A stretch of 64,000 bases of DNA, taken from positions 461,217,576 through 461,281,575 of the forward strand of contig CM077116.1 of NCBI GenBank assembly GCA_039619475.1, given 5' to 3'. A program made the translations under genes and the position numbers. The notes under the pieces are model-generated. The model was not told the DNA's origin. It made no database searches and saw only the letters and a program-made list of their open reading frames with translations. The DNA is from Icerya purchasi (Eukaryota; Arthropoda; Insecta; Hemiptera; Monophlebidae). Shown piece by piece: positions 33,136 through 45,092 of the stretch (position 1 is the first letter of the stretch; every line of letters starts with the position of its first letter).

Positions 33136-35303
33136 GGGATAGTTGGAGGAGATGATGTTTACCAGAGCACGATTATATGGGCGGAGGGAGAAAATAATAG
33201 AAGAAGACTTGGAAGGAGAAAGAGAAAGAAAAGCACTGGAGAGGGAACTACTGAGGACTGATAGAGAACAATTAATCTCCTCGTTAGCTGTAGCTAGCAC
33301 GTCTGAAGTGGAGTAGATAAGGATATCATCCGTAAAAAGGAGAGAAGAAGAAGGAATGCGAAGAGTAGCGATATCAAGGAGATAAATATTAAAAAGAGAA
33401 GGACTAAGACAGGAACCCTGAGGCAAGCCGCGGTAACAACGTCTGATTGTTGAAAAGGAGGGAACAGAAAGAAAAAGAGATCTATTTTGGAACAGATTAA
33501 GAATAATGGTAACGAGAATAGGAGGTATATTGAGGGAAATGAGCTTAGAAGCCAGTGAAGGAAGATGAACATTATCAAACGCAGATGCGACGTCGACGAA
33601 TGTGGCAATAGTAAACTTTCTATCTAGGAATGATTTGTAGATGTCCGATAGAAAGGTACTAATGCAGTCGATTGGACCAAGACCAGGGCGAAAGCCAAAC
33701 ATATTGGGAGGGAGGAGATTGTTATGCTCCAGCCACCAGACTAAACGATTGCTGATTAAGCCTTCGAAAAGTTTTCGAAGACAAGAGGCGAGGGAGATAG
33801 GTCGGAAAGAAGACGGGTTTCTTTTAGGAATAGGAATGATTATAGAATCATTCCAGGATTTAGGAGTGTGACCAGAGATTAGAAAGGAGTTATAGATAGC
33901 TAAGAGAGAATGCAACGAGGAAGAGGAGAGATTTTTAAGGATTGCATATGAGAGGCCATCTAGTCCGGGGGTGGAGTTAGTGGATTTGTTAAGAACGGAT
34001 AGGAGCTCATCGTAACGAAAAGGAGAGGAAAGAAAATGGTCTTCAGAGGTAGAGTAGTAAAAGGGGGAACTAATTTCTTCAAGAGAAGGAACATAAGCGG
34101 GCGAGATAGAGTCCAAAAAGGAATGAAGATGTGGCAACGCAGGAGTAGAATGAAGAGGGCGCTCGGAGGAGGGAAATCTAAAGGCCCTAGCTAACTTCCA
34201 AATCTGAGAGAAGGGCGTATCTCTAGAAAATGAGGAACAGAAAGTTCTCCAAGAATTCCTCTTGGCAGCCTTTAGGATGCTACGGGCTCTAGCGTTAGCT
34301 TCTTTGTGAGCTAGGAAGTTAGACATAGAAGAGCAGGAGCGAAAGGTTCTAAAAGTGTCGGTACTCTTCCTGAAGGCTGCTTTACACTCGTCATTCCACC
34401 AGAGTGAGGAGGCAGCAGAAGTTTTACGACAGTTATTAGAAGGGAAGGGAGGGGATGAGAGGGAAAGAGCAGAATAGAGAGACTGGGTGAAATGGTTGTA
34501 TTGAGATAGAGGATCGGAATCAGCCTGAATAGGAGAGAGAGAGGAATCGACTAAAGAACGAAATTTGCCCCAATCAGTTTTGGAGAGAAGCCAATGAGGA
34601 GAATGAAGAGGTTTGAAGCATGAAGGAGGTAGGACGTCATTAAGAGTTAGAACAATAGGAGAGTGATCACTGCCAAAAGTACCATCAAGAGTTCTCCAAG
34701 AGCAGTTTAGACCAAAATTGGGAGAAGAGAAAGAAAGATCGACTGCACTAGGAGATGAAGCGTTTTTGAAGCAGGTAGGAGAAGAATCGTTAAGGAGGAA
34801 GAGGTTATGATTTAGGATGAAGTTTTCAAGGATAGAGCCATTGCTGTCGTGACCAGAGCAGCCCCAGAGTGGAGAATGGGCATTCCAATCACCCCCAATG
34901 ATGAATGGATTTGAAAGAGTCGAAAGGAATGGGTGAAGGGGAAGCTGAGCAAGACTAGAATTTGGTGGATTGTACACACAAGCGATGTGAATAGGGGTAG
35001 GAAGAAGATTTGATAGAGAAATATGTGCCATATTAGGAAGATTAGGATAAGGAGGAGGAAGGAAGGAAATACTGTGCGACTGGTATGGTAAGTCGTTTCT
35101 AACAAGAATAGCCACTCCACCATACCCGTCTACACGATCAGAACGTACTATGAAGAAGTCTTTGAAGTGGATTTTAACCAAGTTTCAGACAACAATGCTA
35201 CTTGAATGTTGTAGAGGTCTAATAGCCCCTCTAACGCTTGTTTATTTGCATGTATGCTACGACAGTTCCACTGAAGAATATTTAAAGAATTATTTTGAGA
35301 CAT
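33121..35303 (-). CDS. B2 ORF2, 5' part: APE endonuclease and RT (one frameshift)
   Basis: The natural start is ATG 35303: ILQWNCRSIHANKQALEGLL (catalytic Asn) and VALLSETWLK (Glu). That frame stops at about 35150 because of a one-base change, and homology continues in the open frame from 35181 with GYGGVAILVRND, IHIACVYNPPNSS, IIGGDWNAHSPLWG (Asp/Asn), SAVDLSF, GSDHSPIVLTL. RT follows: PGLDGLSYAIL, FRPISLASCLRKLFEGLI, NMFGFRPGLGPIDCIS, FVDVASAFDNVHLP (motif A), GLPQGSCLSPSLFNIYLLDI (motif B) and FTDDILIYS (motif C, Thr in place of the usual Ala). A second frameshift near 33130 separates the thumb and RNase H part. Two single-base lesions suggest a fairly young copy. Confidence 0.88.
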
Positions 35304-35794
35304 GTGGTTTAGGAGGTGGAGAAAGGTAAGGAATGAGTGTTATAGGAAAAGGAATGCAAGGAGGAATGGAATCGTAACAATAAAAATAATTTAAGGCGAT
35401 GAAAGAAACAAAAAAAATGGGCTCGCGGAATCTTGGTTATGTGCCAGTTTAGCAACCTTCAAGTTTAATTGCGGCCAAATTCGGAACAGAGTGAGCGAAA
35501 GCAAGAATAGAATAACCTGCACGAACTGGTGTAGGACCAGTTTGTAGGCCTCCTTCTGCTTAACGCCATCACCAACGAGATGATAATTTTCTGGAATGAA
35601 CCGTAGCGTGGAAAATTCCATATGTAAAGCGTGCAAGTAAGCAATTGTACTGAACTGTAAGAAATACAGAAAGAAGAAGAAGGGTATTGAAGGGTAGAAG
35701 GAGAAAAAGAAGAAAAAGGAAAAAAAAAAAGAAGAAAAAAATAAAAAAAAAAAATAAAGGAAGTAGAAAACAAGAGAAACAAAAATAGGTTGAA
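35304..35794 (-). other. Spacer between ORF1 and ORF2 of B2
   Basis: About 490 bases, strongly strand-asymmetric (A/G on plus, so T/C on the element sense strand), with long CT-rich runs near 35690-35760. No convincing frame. Re-initiation or an internal ribosome entry would be needed for ORF2. Confidence 0.5.
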
Positions 35795-37189
35795 TTATTT
35801 GAAGTTAACGCTGTTAGACAACAAGGATGAAAGACTGTCGATGAAAGAAGAGGACGAAGGTATATTGTAAGATGCAAGAAGCTCCATAATAGCAGCAGAG
35901 AGACTGGAGATGGTTGAAGTGAACTCTGTTGAAGAAGGCGAAGTGTTGGAAAGAGGAACAGATGAGGGACAAGCAGGCAAGAGTGGATTAAAAGAGGGGG
36001 AAGACACTTTATTTAGAGCCCATCCAACAGAGGGTGAATGAGGGTGATAAGAAGGGATAGAAGGAAATTGGGGGAGCGGTTTATGATGCGGTTTAGACTT
36101 GTGAAATTTATGGAATGTTGGAGATTTTGGACGAGGAAGAAAGGGAACCTTAGAAGAGTTGATGGACATGTTTGGAGAAGGAATGGGGGCTGCAGCCCGG
36201 TTGGCATATGAAAAGGCTTGAGTTATAGAATTAGACGATTTGATCTTGACGGCTTCATGGAAAGAGATATTTTCAAAGGCCATGATCCTTTTTATATCTT
36301 TTTGTCTTTGCCACTCTGGACAGCGACGATCTGAGGAAGCATGGGAACCTTTACAGTTGCGACAGAAAGGAAGTTCCTGTAGATTGGGGCATTCCGAGAA
36401 GGAGTGTTTGGATGCACAATGGGAGCAGATGGAGTGGGAGCTGCGACAATTGCGTGCAATATGTCCGAAAAGAGAACAATTGGAACACTGGGTGGGAGAA
36501 CGAATGCTAGGAGAGACTGAGAAGCGAAGTCCATATATGGATACGAATTGAGGGAGGTAGGATTTGGCGAATTTCAGTTCGACACTTCTAGTCGGAATTT
36601 TAGAACCTTCTGAAGAGCGGAGAATACGTCGTAATGAAATGACCGGAATAGAGGATACAAGTCCTTCTTTGATGTCTTCCAATGGAAAGGAAGGATGGAC
36701 ACCGGTTATAACTCCAATCCTATATAACGCATTATGCGGGATAAATGCGTTAAGATTATGGGATTTAAAGAAGGGAGTCTTAGAAAGGAATTCATTAGCG
36801 GAAGAGGCAGAGGGGAACAAAACAGAGATACGCCCTTTACCCTGTGGGACAATATCTGAAAAAGAGGTAGAAATTTTGTTGATTAATCTAGCCAAGGCTA
36901 GCGGATGAAAGTATCCAATATTCTTATCAGGGGATGAATTTTCAACAAGAATTGAAAAGGGACCTGGGTGGTCTGGAGGAAAAATGCCCTGATCGCTGCA
37001 GAGATTTTCAGAGATATTAACGGTATTATCATTACCAGTGATATTATTATTGCTGGTGTTGTTATTACTATTAATGCCATTATTACCATCATTAACATTG
37101 TCATTACTGTTATTATCATTACTATTACTATTAGTAGTATTATCATTATCAGTATTGGAACTATTATTGTTACTACTACTACTATTTTG

Positions 37190-37278
<89 letters not shown>

Positions 37279-37684
37279 AATTATTGTTGTTAATGTTGTT
37301 ATTGTTATTTTTATTGCCATTGCTATTATTATTGTTATTTTTCTTTTTAGTATTGTTGTCGTTTGTATTATAATTGGAGGTGGAAGAGGTCGAGTTTTGG
37401 CTTTGGTTGATATTATTCTTATTAATATTAGTAATATTATGGGAATCTATATTACAGTTTTCAATGGCTTTAACGCTATTAGAATTTGGTAAACTAACCA
37501 GATTAGGAAGATCAGGCTGAGAAAGCCGCAGATCCTTGTTAGGTAAAGTCGAAGACGGCGAGAGGGGACCGGAGAGTTTACGCTTAGTAGCAACGTCAAC
37601 CTCCATTAGGTTGAGCGACATGCTTTTGCTGGCTTTAGCATCCTTGGCGGAGGCCGCCGGGCGGCCCCCACTGAACGAGCTCAT
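35795..37684 (-). CDS. B2 ORF1: gag-like protein with poly-Asn tract and CCHC knuckles
   Basis: 629 residues, one open frame from ATG 37684. A basic Ser/Lys-rich start (MSSFSGGRPAASAKDAKASK) is followed by a very Asn-rich region (about residues 75-220) containing an uninterrupted poly-Asn run coded by an (AAT)n microsatellite (37191-37277). The globular RNA-binding part follows (about 225-390: GRISVLFPSASSANEFL, PLEDIKEGLVSSIPVISLRR). Zinc knuckles occupy about 400-460: CSNCSLFGHIARNC, CSHCASKHSFSEC and CRNCKGSHASSDRRC. The Pro/Ser-rich tail has Leu-rich last residues. It is expected to bind element RNA in a ribonucleoprotein. No lesion visible. The plus-strand Leu/Ile-repeat frames here are shadows of the microsatellite. 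Confidence 0.9.
37191..37277. repeat. (TTA)n microsatellite inside B2 ORF1
   Basis: About 29 perfect ATT/AAT units, flanked by a larger imperfect zone (37030-37340). On the coding strand it gives poly-Asn and stays in frame because the unit is three bases. Confidence 0.95.
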
Positions 37685-38759
37685 TTACCAGCACGAGAAG
37701 ATGTAGAAAACGTGAACGATAAAAAAAAAGAAAATAAATTAATCGCTGAAATATGAAATTGAAATCGAACGAACGTAAAAATAGATAAATGAAATAAATA
37801 CGCCGCAGTTAAATAAATTAAAACGATCTCACCGAGTAAGCTGATAAGAGATAACAGATAACAATCGGCGTTTCGAATTAACAATAACGCGGAGAGACAA
37901 CCAACTTTAATACGACACAATGGTATATAACTTTTCTATTTAGTCTTTTAATACGATTTACTAGTTCAATCAATTCTAGCAGATAATCCAATCCATACAT
38001 GATGATTAAGCAATACCCGAATCGGGTGGCACGAGAAGAAGAAGAAGATAGACGAACTGCACTCAAACATACTAACTAGCTTCTAGCGCTAAAGCCTACA
38101 GATGATAGAGAGGGGGTTTCAACCAGTTCATTGGCTTGAGACTGAGAGGAATATTGTACGATAACACAATTACGATCACCCTTCTTTATCGCGACTGCAT
38201 TTTTTGATAAATATCTTTCAAATGGCCAAAAAATAGGAATGACAATTTTAAACAGTCATTCATATTTTTTTAAATACATTACTGAAAATGGTGAGTTTCT
38301 TTGTTAAATAAATATCGTGAAAAACGCTTTTTTTTTTAATTTTTTGTTATTATTTTCAATTAACCTCATATCCTTTGGGCCAGAGTAAGCCATATTAAAG
38401 AAGAAAAAAAAACAAAACAAAAAAATCTAATTCTATTCGTTTGTTCTGGTTTAAAAGAAAAAAATACAGAAAACAAACTAAGACGGATTTATTTGAAAAT
38501 GGAGGAATAATGCGAAAAGAAGACAAAAACAGAGAAACAAACCGGCCTATAGAGGATTTTTAAAGGAATTTCAAGGAGGATTAGAGGGAAATTTTTAATA
38601 ACGTCGACCAGGAAGTATACTAATATCGGTGTTTAGAGTTGATTGCTTCGCAGCTAAGAAGATAAAAGTAAACGCTGCGATTAGGCTTACATTTTTAACG
38701 GTAAACGTAAAGTTTTATCGGAATATAAAAAGCCTTAAAGAGGTTAATTTAGCACAATG

Positions 38760-38975
38760 AAAAAGTTGTAAAGTTTGTGCGACCGAGAGACGGACTGGAA
38801 GTTCAGCAGGGAGCCGCCGAACGCAGGGTGCAGCTATCTCGGATAATAATGGCTTCGGCTACGAAAGTAAACTGGGCCCGATATAATGATGTGTGTCGGA
38901 TGACGCCGTCGGGCATCGCGCGCAAAATGTATCTGATTCGCGGCTTCATACACGGCGCACTCGTTAAATTATTAC
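38760..38975. other. GC-rich block, candidate conserved non-coding or exon sequence
   Basis: About 215 bases markedly richer in G+C than the surroundings, with CpG-bearing words such as GACGCCGTCGGGCATCGCGC and GGGCCCGATATAATGATG. A plus-strand frame of 71 codons (38777-38992) exists but shows no domain, and the GC-rich block ends before its stop. It may be a regulatory element, an exon of an unannotated gene or an RNA. Confidence 0.25.
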
Positions 38976-41900
38976 ATTATTTTTCTATTTAGTTTTCTTT
39001 CTTATCTCTTCTTCACCTCCGTTCCCTTCCATCCCCCACTCATTGCCCACATTTTTCGCAAGACGTTTTTATTATTTCTCTGCTATATGTTTATTTTCCA
39101 TTTCAACGATTGTTCGCAACTTTTTCCCCTGCCGCAGCCTCTATCTCGTAGCTCGCTGATATCGCTTTTATAAGATCGTTACTGTTATTTGATAACACGT
39201 AGAAATACGTGAATGCCGGTACGAGCGAGTTCGAAATGATTTCAAATTTATCCCCCCCCCTTCCCCCCCTAAAGTAAAGAGCACTTTGTTCCTAGCCAGT
39301 CAGTATATTCTCTTCGGCAATGCGATTAGAAAAAGAAATGGCGAAAAATATAAAATCGGCTTAAAAAATTTCACGCAACTATAGCATAAACATTGTCGAA
39401 TATTAGGAAAAAGAAACAAAATAAAATGTAACCTTATCCAGGGAAGATTTAACGTTTAATTGGTTGATTATGGGACTTGGCATGTCGGTAAATTCTTAGG
39501 CATTTCTTCAGGGAGATGTTCTTAGCTTACTTTTTTTCTGCCAATATCCAAAATTCGTTTTCTTTCCAATCTCCAGTTACCACGGGATATATAACGTTGT
39601 TAATATTTTAAGTGAATCGATTGACTCCTTTTTTTCATATTATCTGATGACTGTGTCTGCGGATTCTCGTCAACACTTATATATCGAATCACCGTTAACG
39701 GTCGGACACTTCCGAATAAGCAAGAAATCATTAAAATCAGGCCATGCAGTTATATAACTTATGCGTGAATAAATATGAAAAAAAAAAGCATACGTGGAAA
39801 CATATAACTTCCGCTTTTTGAAATCGGTAATAAAAATGTACTGGCAGTACATAAGAACAGACTGTAATTCGGACGCTGTGTATTACTAACGGTATAGTGC
39901 AAAATATACCATAACATTGAGAAAAAAAAAAAAAAGGAAATAGTTGTAAGCATATGGAAAAGACAAAGAAAAAGAAAAAATCTTCGATAGAATGAACGAA
40001 ATAATAGTTAACAGTGGACATGAAATCAGATGAGGCAAACTATAACACTACCGAAAAAAGATTTGGATAGCAGTGGAGGCGATCAACACAAGACATGTAA
40101 GAACGAAAAACCGAATAATTGAAAATGTAATCTGAGGTTGCTAAATAAAGAAATAATTAAAAAATACGAAAAAGACACAAAATACCTATTAAGAAGATAT
40201 GGAAGAACGGCAAACAGCAGCAGTAGAAAGAAAAGTGCAGCTGGAATAAAAGATAAGGTATGAAGAAACATCGTAAGAACTAAAGTAGGACCATGAAAGG
40301 ATGATGAAATATTTCAAAATGGTGCAATGAAACACACAACTGTTATAAGGCCTATTATTCAAAAACAAATGTCGGCTCGCGAATTCAGCCGAGGAAACTT
40401 GAGCACATCATTGAACATTCCGGAACTATGTAGAACTAACAAAACCAAATATCGATTTAATAAAACAGCCTCGCATAAATATACGAATAAGCTACATGAT
40501 CCAATGCAATATATATGTATACATATTTATGTAAGTATGCATACGTATACATATTTATATAAGTATGTATACATATACATATACATATAAGGTTCAGGTG
40601 TCATAGTGAGCCACTTTGAAGTAACCAACTCCGTTTCAATATCCGGGAAACATATATCAGAAATATGTGCCTAGTAAAACGGGTAGCTTATCAATAAATG
40701 CAATTGTCGAATCGAAAGTTAATGAGAATTTAAGCAAAACGCAAACTTGACACTAAAAAGAGAACCGCGGTGAAAGCCATGGCATCATTTAAAATTATAT
40801 TGCATTAAAACCGGAAGATCTCTGCTTGTTTCACACATTACACAAAAAATGTTTGACAGTATGGACATCGTAGAGAATAAATGCAGATACTCAGGAATTA
40901 CAGCTTCCGGTACAGAAGCCTTCGATTAATTAATAGTTTGTACTGTAATCGAAGAGAGACAAATTTAAAATAAACGGTGATTATTGTTGAAAAAAAAGGT
41001 ATCCATATACGAGTATATATATATGTATATGTATGTATATATAAACACGCATATTGTAAAATTAAAAAGAGGTTGTTAAACAACGCCTTGCCTATTTACT
41101 GAGATTTTTGAACTGCGCTGAGGTGTCCGGAAAGGGTTTTCGCTGATTTGGGTTTTAAAATGAGCAGTAGAAAAAAATATGAAAATGATAAAATTACATA
41201 TATCTTCGGTAATTTATTTTTTTGTATTTTTGTTCGCCATCGTTGTCGCACCAAACTTGGTGCATAACTATATTGGCAATCGATTGTTCTAGTCCTTAGA
41301 CTAACGTCTGATAAAAATGGAACAACAATTTACGATTTATTAAATTTAATTTTCAGTGAGATGATTCTTTCTCAATTGTGCCTGATTTTTTAATTTATTT
41401 AAAATAACTGAATGAATATGGTTAAATATAAAATTATTAGGAGAGTCTAATTGTGGAAAAATGATACACTGTATTACTATAAAACCTAAAAATTCCAACC
41501 TTTTACTGAAACCTTATTTAAAGAATTTACCTCATTAATTTGAAAATATCGATAATACATTAAAAGAAAGTCAAAATTACTGCTAATATGTAAGACTGAA
41601 GATCCTATTTCGTATATATCTATACATACTGAAATAATCGTTTTTCGTTACCAAGTGCAATCGTTGTACGACAAAGAGAACTTTGTTAAAATCGACTTGT
41701 CGGAACTGAATTTGGAGAACAAATGTAAAGATAGCTGTACGAAAACTACAGCCTATTTTTTGTTTCAATATTTCTGCCAAATAGGGAATGCTACTTTCTT
41801 CTTCAGTTTAAAAAGGTATAGATAATTTGTAATTTTTTTTCAAATATTTAATCTACACTAGAACATGTAAATAAAAACATTTTCTATGAATGTTGGTAAA

Positions 41901-42212
41901 TTTTCCATTTAATATCTTTTTGCTTTTTGAAAATGTTTAACTTGTTTTTTTATTGCATTTTGGTTTCTGTGCATTGTTCGTAAAATTAATTATAAGTGTG
42001 AAGAAAGTACGAATTACAGGTTTGTAGACATATTTGTACACATATTCATTAATAAACAACGCGTTTGTAACATTATAACAAAATATTTTAATACTTCATC
42101 ACTGTCCGATATTATCAAATAAATAAATCGGAAAAAATGAGTAAAAGGGAATATGCTACTTACTGGATTTAATTAAAAAGTAAATAAAAACACATACCGA
42201 ATGATTAAAATA

Positions 42213-42300
42213 TAATTGATTCTGTTCCTTTCTAATTGTTTCTAATTAACCTAAAAATAAAATAGAAACAAAAAAAAAAAAAAAAAACAATAAAAAAAAA
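42213..42300 (+). mobile_element. Family B-like 3' end remnant
   Basis: ATAATTGATTCTGTTCC then TAATTGTTTCTAATTAACC and an A-rich tail. The same words occur at 42778-42845 in a fuller form with the TGGG...CCCA hairpin, so this is a deleted version of the same 3' terminus. Confidence 0.4.
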
Positions 42301-42769
42301 TCAACTAGTGTAGGCTTAAAATATTCGTATTTACGTTGGAGAAAATTAGCAGGAGTAGTATTATTAACATTATTTATATCAGTTATACTTCTTTCGACGA
42401 ATATTTATAAAATAAAATGATTAAATATATTATTTAGTTGTAGCGGTGATTATCGTTATTTCGTCATTATTTAGATTTCGGTTTTGATCGGAACGGATAA
42501 TTTCGCTAACTCCATGTTCGTTCCGGCATACTAATATATAAAATACAAGCTCCATCAAATAGTAATATAATGTACATTACACTATTACACATTAATTTTA
42601 TTTGTCGAGTTAATAAATATGTTGCATGTTTTTATTCGTTATTGAGTACTACAAAATACTACGATACATAATTTCTTAAAATTAATTATTAATATTACTA
42701 TTGTTATTATTATTTTATTTGCTCTGGTTTAATATCCTTCCTACTAACAACATGTGATCGTATCAAGGT

Positions 42770-42845
42770 ATCAAGATATAACTGATTCCTTCCTTTTCTG
42801 ATTGTTTCTGGGTAAAGCAGTTAACCAGCCCAAAAATAAAAAGTA
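42770..42845 (+). mobile_element. Family B-like 3' end fragment
   Basis: GATTGTTTCTGGGTAAAGC and TTAACCAGCCCAAAAATAAA: the TGGG (42809-42812)/CCCA (42829-42832) frame and A-rich tail typical of family B ends. It lies within the 3' flank of K in the opposite orientation. Confidence 0.45.
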
Positions 42846-42939
42846 AGGTTTAATATATCCCGGTGCTACAATTTAGAGCGGATTACATCAAGTTACAACT
42901 ATGTATATTATTGTATTATATTTATTTAAAATTTTTTTT

Positions 42940-44930
42940 ACTGTATATTGCTGGTACTTACAATTAGTAAGGCTGCTTTTTGTATGTTACAATGTACGTT
43001 GGAATTTGCGATACTCTTAAACCTTCCATTAACGTGTTCCTTGTGATTCCGTGAACTGGCATTATTTATAAGTAGTATTACTATAACCGTTTTTTGTTTC
43101 CGTATCTTTTTTATTTCGGTGGCTAGGCTACCATAGTTACTATTTCCTTTTTCATTGTTTGACTAACATTACGGTCATATAAGCAGATACGTCTATTAGT
43201 AAAAGTAAAGTGAGTTCCATACCCTTGACAGGGCGTTGGGATTGTGAAGTTAAGGTTCACAATGTACTAAACCTAATGGATTTAAGGAGAATACTGAGGC
43301 CGGTTCCTTCCTACTTGGGATCCGCCTTTACTTTCCCAGATTTCTCTGGTACCCAATTATTTCAGGCTGGGTAGGCTTGGGAGCGACTTGGATCCGGGAC
43401 GAGACAAGTCTCGAACCCGTGACCTCCGCCGACTTGGTAGCCAAGCACCTTAACCACTAGGCTACCACAGGAATGTATTATTTAATGGTTTGCGAATTAA
43501 AGTAATATCTGGCTTATTAGCCTCTATTTTATGAATTGTAAGAATATTTCTGACTTATTGTTAGTATAATTTAACAGTTATATTTTCTAGCACTGATGCT
43601 GTCTTATACTGGTAATATGATGTTTCCTTGCTTTCTGTTACTCCATATTCGTGCGCTACTTCTGCGGGTATTATTTTCGTCATGTTGCTATACTTTTCTG
43701 CCTATTCTATTCCTAATAGAAATTTACATCCTCTCCTGTAATGTGTTCAGTTGTTTCACTAGCTTGACAGCATTTACGGCACAAATCATTCGTTGTATTT
43801 TGATCTTTTATTACTGTAATTTTTTGCTGAGATCACACTTGGTCTTGGATACCTAATAGGGAACCTTTGATTTCAGGAAATAACTCTTTTTTTAGACAAT
43901 TATATGTTAAATCTTTATTGATATTTTTGTTGTTCATCATATTAATACCTGTACGTCGATTTTTCTTTTCTTTTTTTTTTAATCTAATTACGTTGAGCGG
44001 CGCGTATAGTTTTGATCTGCCTTTATTATTGTGGACGTTCGTTTGAATAAAATAATTCCTAAGTCCCTTTGTTTGACTTTGATGGAGAGATGATACATCT
44101 AAGACGAGGCCTCTTCCTTGTCCCTTTCTTGGCAAACTCATTCTTTTGACACATAAATTAGGGTGTAGTATCCTGGGTTTGGTAAGTTCCGATCGGATTA
44201 GCCTATTACGTTCTTCGAGTTCTGCGTGTGTAACCATTTGATTATTCCGAATGAGTATGTGTCGGTACTGCGAGGTGTTTATAGAATTAAACATATTTCT
44301 TGAGTTTCGAATAATAACTTTTAATCTCATTTTAAATTCGATTTTCAGATGATATTTTATATTTGTATGATCTAGGTTAGCGTTCCGTTGAGTTCCCGAA
44401 GGTTTCCTTTTGGGTTTATGGTATATGGAGTATTTTGTCGTTAAGTGTTCCATTTTTTAGGCTATTCGAGAATTTTGCTTTTTATATACGCACACTGTTA
44501 CATTTCTTTAACCGAAATTCGATTCCGATGTCTCCACTAATTACTTCTGTTACTTTTAACGGTAACATAGAATTGCAGTATTATATCGTCCATGCGGAGC
44601 AAATAATTTAATTTCAATTACACTTTTCCGTTATATTTTACGTCAATTCTATATTTTGTATCGTTAAGTATATTAGATATAAGGGGTCAAGGCACAGACG
44701 AAACCATAAAGGGCTCAATGAATCTCCTTGGAAATTTTCACGCTCGATTTTTATAGATTCTGTTTTTATACTTACTGATTCGGTAATCGGATGTACTATT
44801 GTTCTGCGCTGATTCGTCAGGCTGATTAGAAATTTTTTACTTACTTAGATGAATGCGATATATTTCCATTATTATCTCCGTGGTGCGGAATCAAATGCTT
44901 TTTTGTAATATAGTGCATTGCATTTTTTTT
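42940..44930 (-). pseudogene. K polyprotein: RT palm, thumb and restriction-like endonuclease (SINE-interrupted)
   Basis: Minus strand: KKAFDSAP (motif A, about 44910), QRRTIVHPITESVSIKTESI, the FQGDSLSPLWFRLCLDPL block (motif B of the R2/R4 group), LNYLLRMDDIIL (motif C, MDD) and a thumb in the open frame 44453-43833 (LHPNLCVKRMSLPRKGQGRG then LRNYF). After a frame change: CRKCCQASETTEHITGE (CCHC zinc finger with its last Cys altered), AHEYGVTESKETSYYQYKT, VLENITVKLY and EANKPDIT (endonuclease PD). Beyond the SINE: LIDVSAYMT, LATEIKKIRKQKTVIVI and IQKAALLIV. The 206-residue open frame is thus the RT thumb, not a new gene. Confidence 0.7.
43190..43472 (-). mobile_element. tRNA-derived SINE inserted in K endonuclease
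   Basis: On the minus strand it starts CCTGTGGTAGCCTAGTGG. The A box TAGCCTAGTGG lies at 43464-43454 and the B box GGTTCGAGACT at 43417-43407, spaced as in a tRNA promoter. The body then continues about 200 bases, with TGAAATAATTGGGTACCAG and GGCGGATCCCAAG, into an A/T-rich 3' end. K coding homology stops at one edge and resumes at the other. The tRNA part cannot fold into a normal acceptor stem, so it is not a functional tRNA gene. RNA polymerase III transcription is inferred from the boxes. Confidence 0.75.
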
Positions 44931-45092
44931 TTTATTTTTTTTTTTTTTTTGCTTTTCTACTCGTTTCATTACGACATCATCTATTTATTATTAATAGTTG
45001 TTCTTTACTGCCTTCACTATATCACATTACCGGCCACCAGAGGTAACCAGTTATGTGATAAAATATTTTTAAATGAAGTTAATTTATCAAAT

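Larger units (their letters stand above)
31492..38075 (-). mobile_element. Family B non-LTR retrotransposon, nearly complete (copy B2)
   Basis: Minus strand: 5' leader (about 37685-38075), ORF1 (35795-37684), inter-ORF spacer (35304-35794), ORF2 with endonuclease, RT, RNase H and C-terminal module (31572-35303, two frameshifts), short 3' UTR with hairpin (31522-31547), and a 28-base poly(A) seen as poly(T) 31492-31519. The RNase H-bearing ORF2 and two-ORF plan fit the I/LOA/R1 group; I do not assign a clade. The 5' end near 38075 is estimated from a TGCAGTTCGTC start. No target duplication found. Confidence 0.85.
38090..42690. other. Non-coding stretch with GC-rich block and microsatellites
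   Basis: No recognised gene. Contents: a B-like 3'-end trace (about 38345-38420, TTTGGGCC...AAGCC then A-rich), a GC-rich block (38760-38975, separate entry), CA/TA-type simple repeats (about 40505-40590 and 41000-41045), C-runs at 39252-39270, and a 3'-end fragment at 42213-42300. Open frames here are short and low-complexity. Confidence 0.5.

Noticed and set aside
31522..36908. Many plus-strand Glu/Lys/Arg-rich open frames
   Set aside because: Shadows of the C/T-rich sense strand of B2; no motifs and no independent evidence.
36968..37492. Plus-strand frames with long Ile/Leu repeats
   Set aside because: They are translations of the (TTA)n microsatellite antisense to the poly-Asn region of B2 ORF1.
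43390..43472. A tRNA gene on the minus strand
   Set aside because: A and B boxes are present, but no acceptor stem closes and a SINE body follows.
43833..44453. 206-residue open frame as a possible novel gene
   Set aside because: Its LPRKGQGRG and LRNYF motifs and its position between RT palm and CCHC finger identify it as the thumb of the R4/Dong-like element K.
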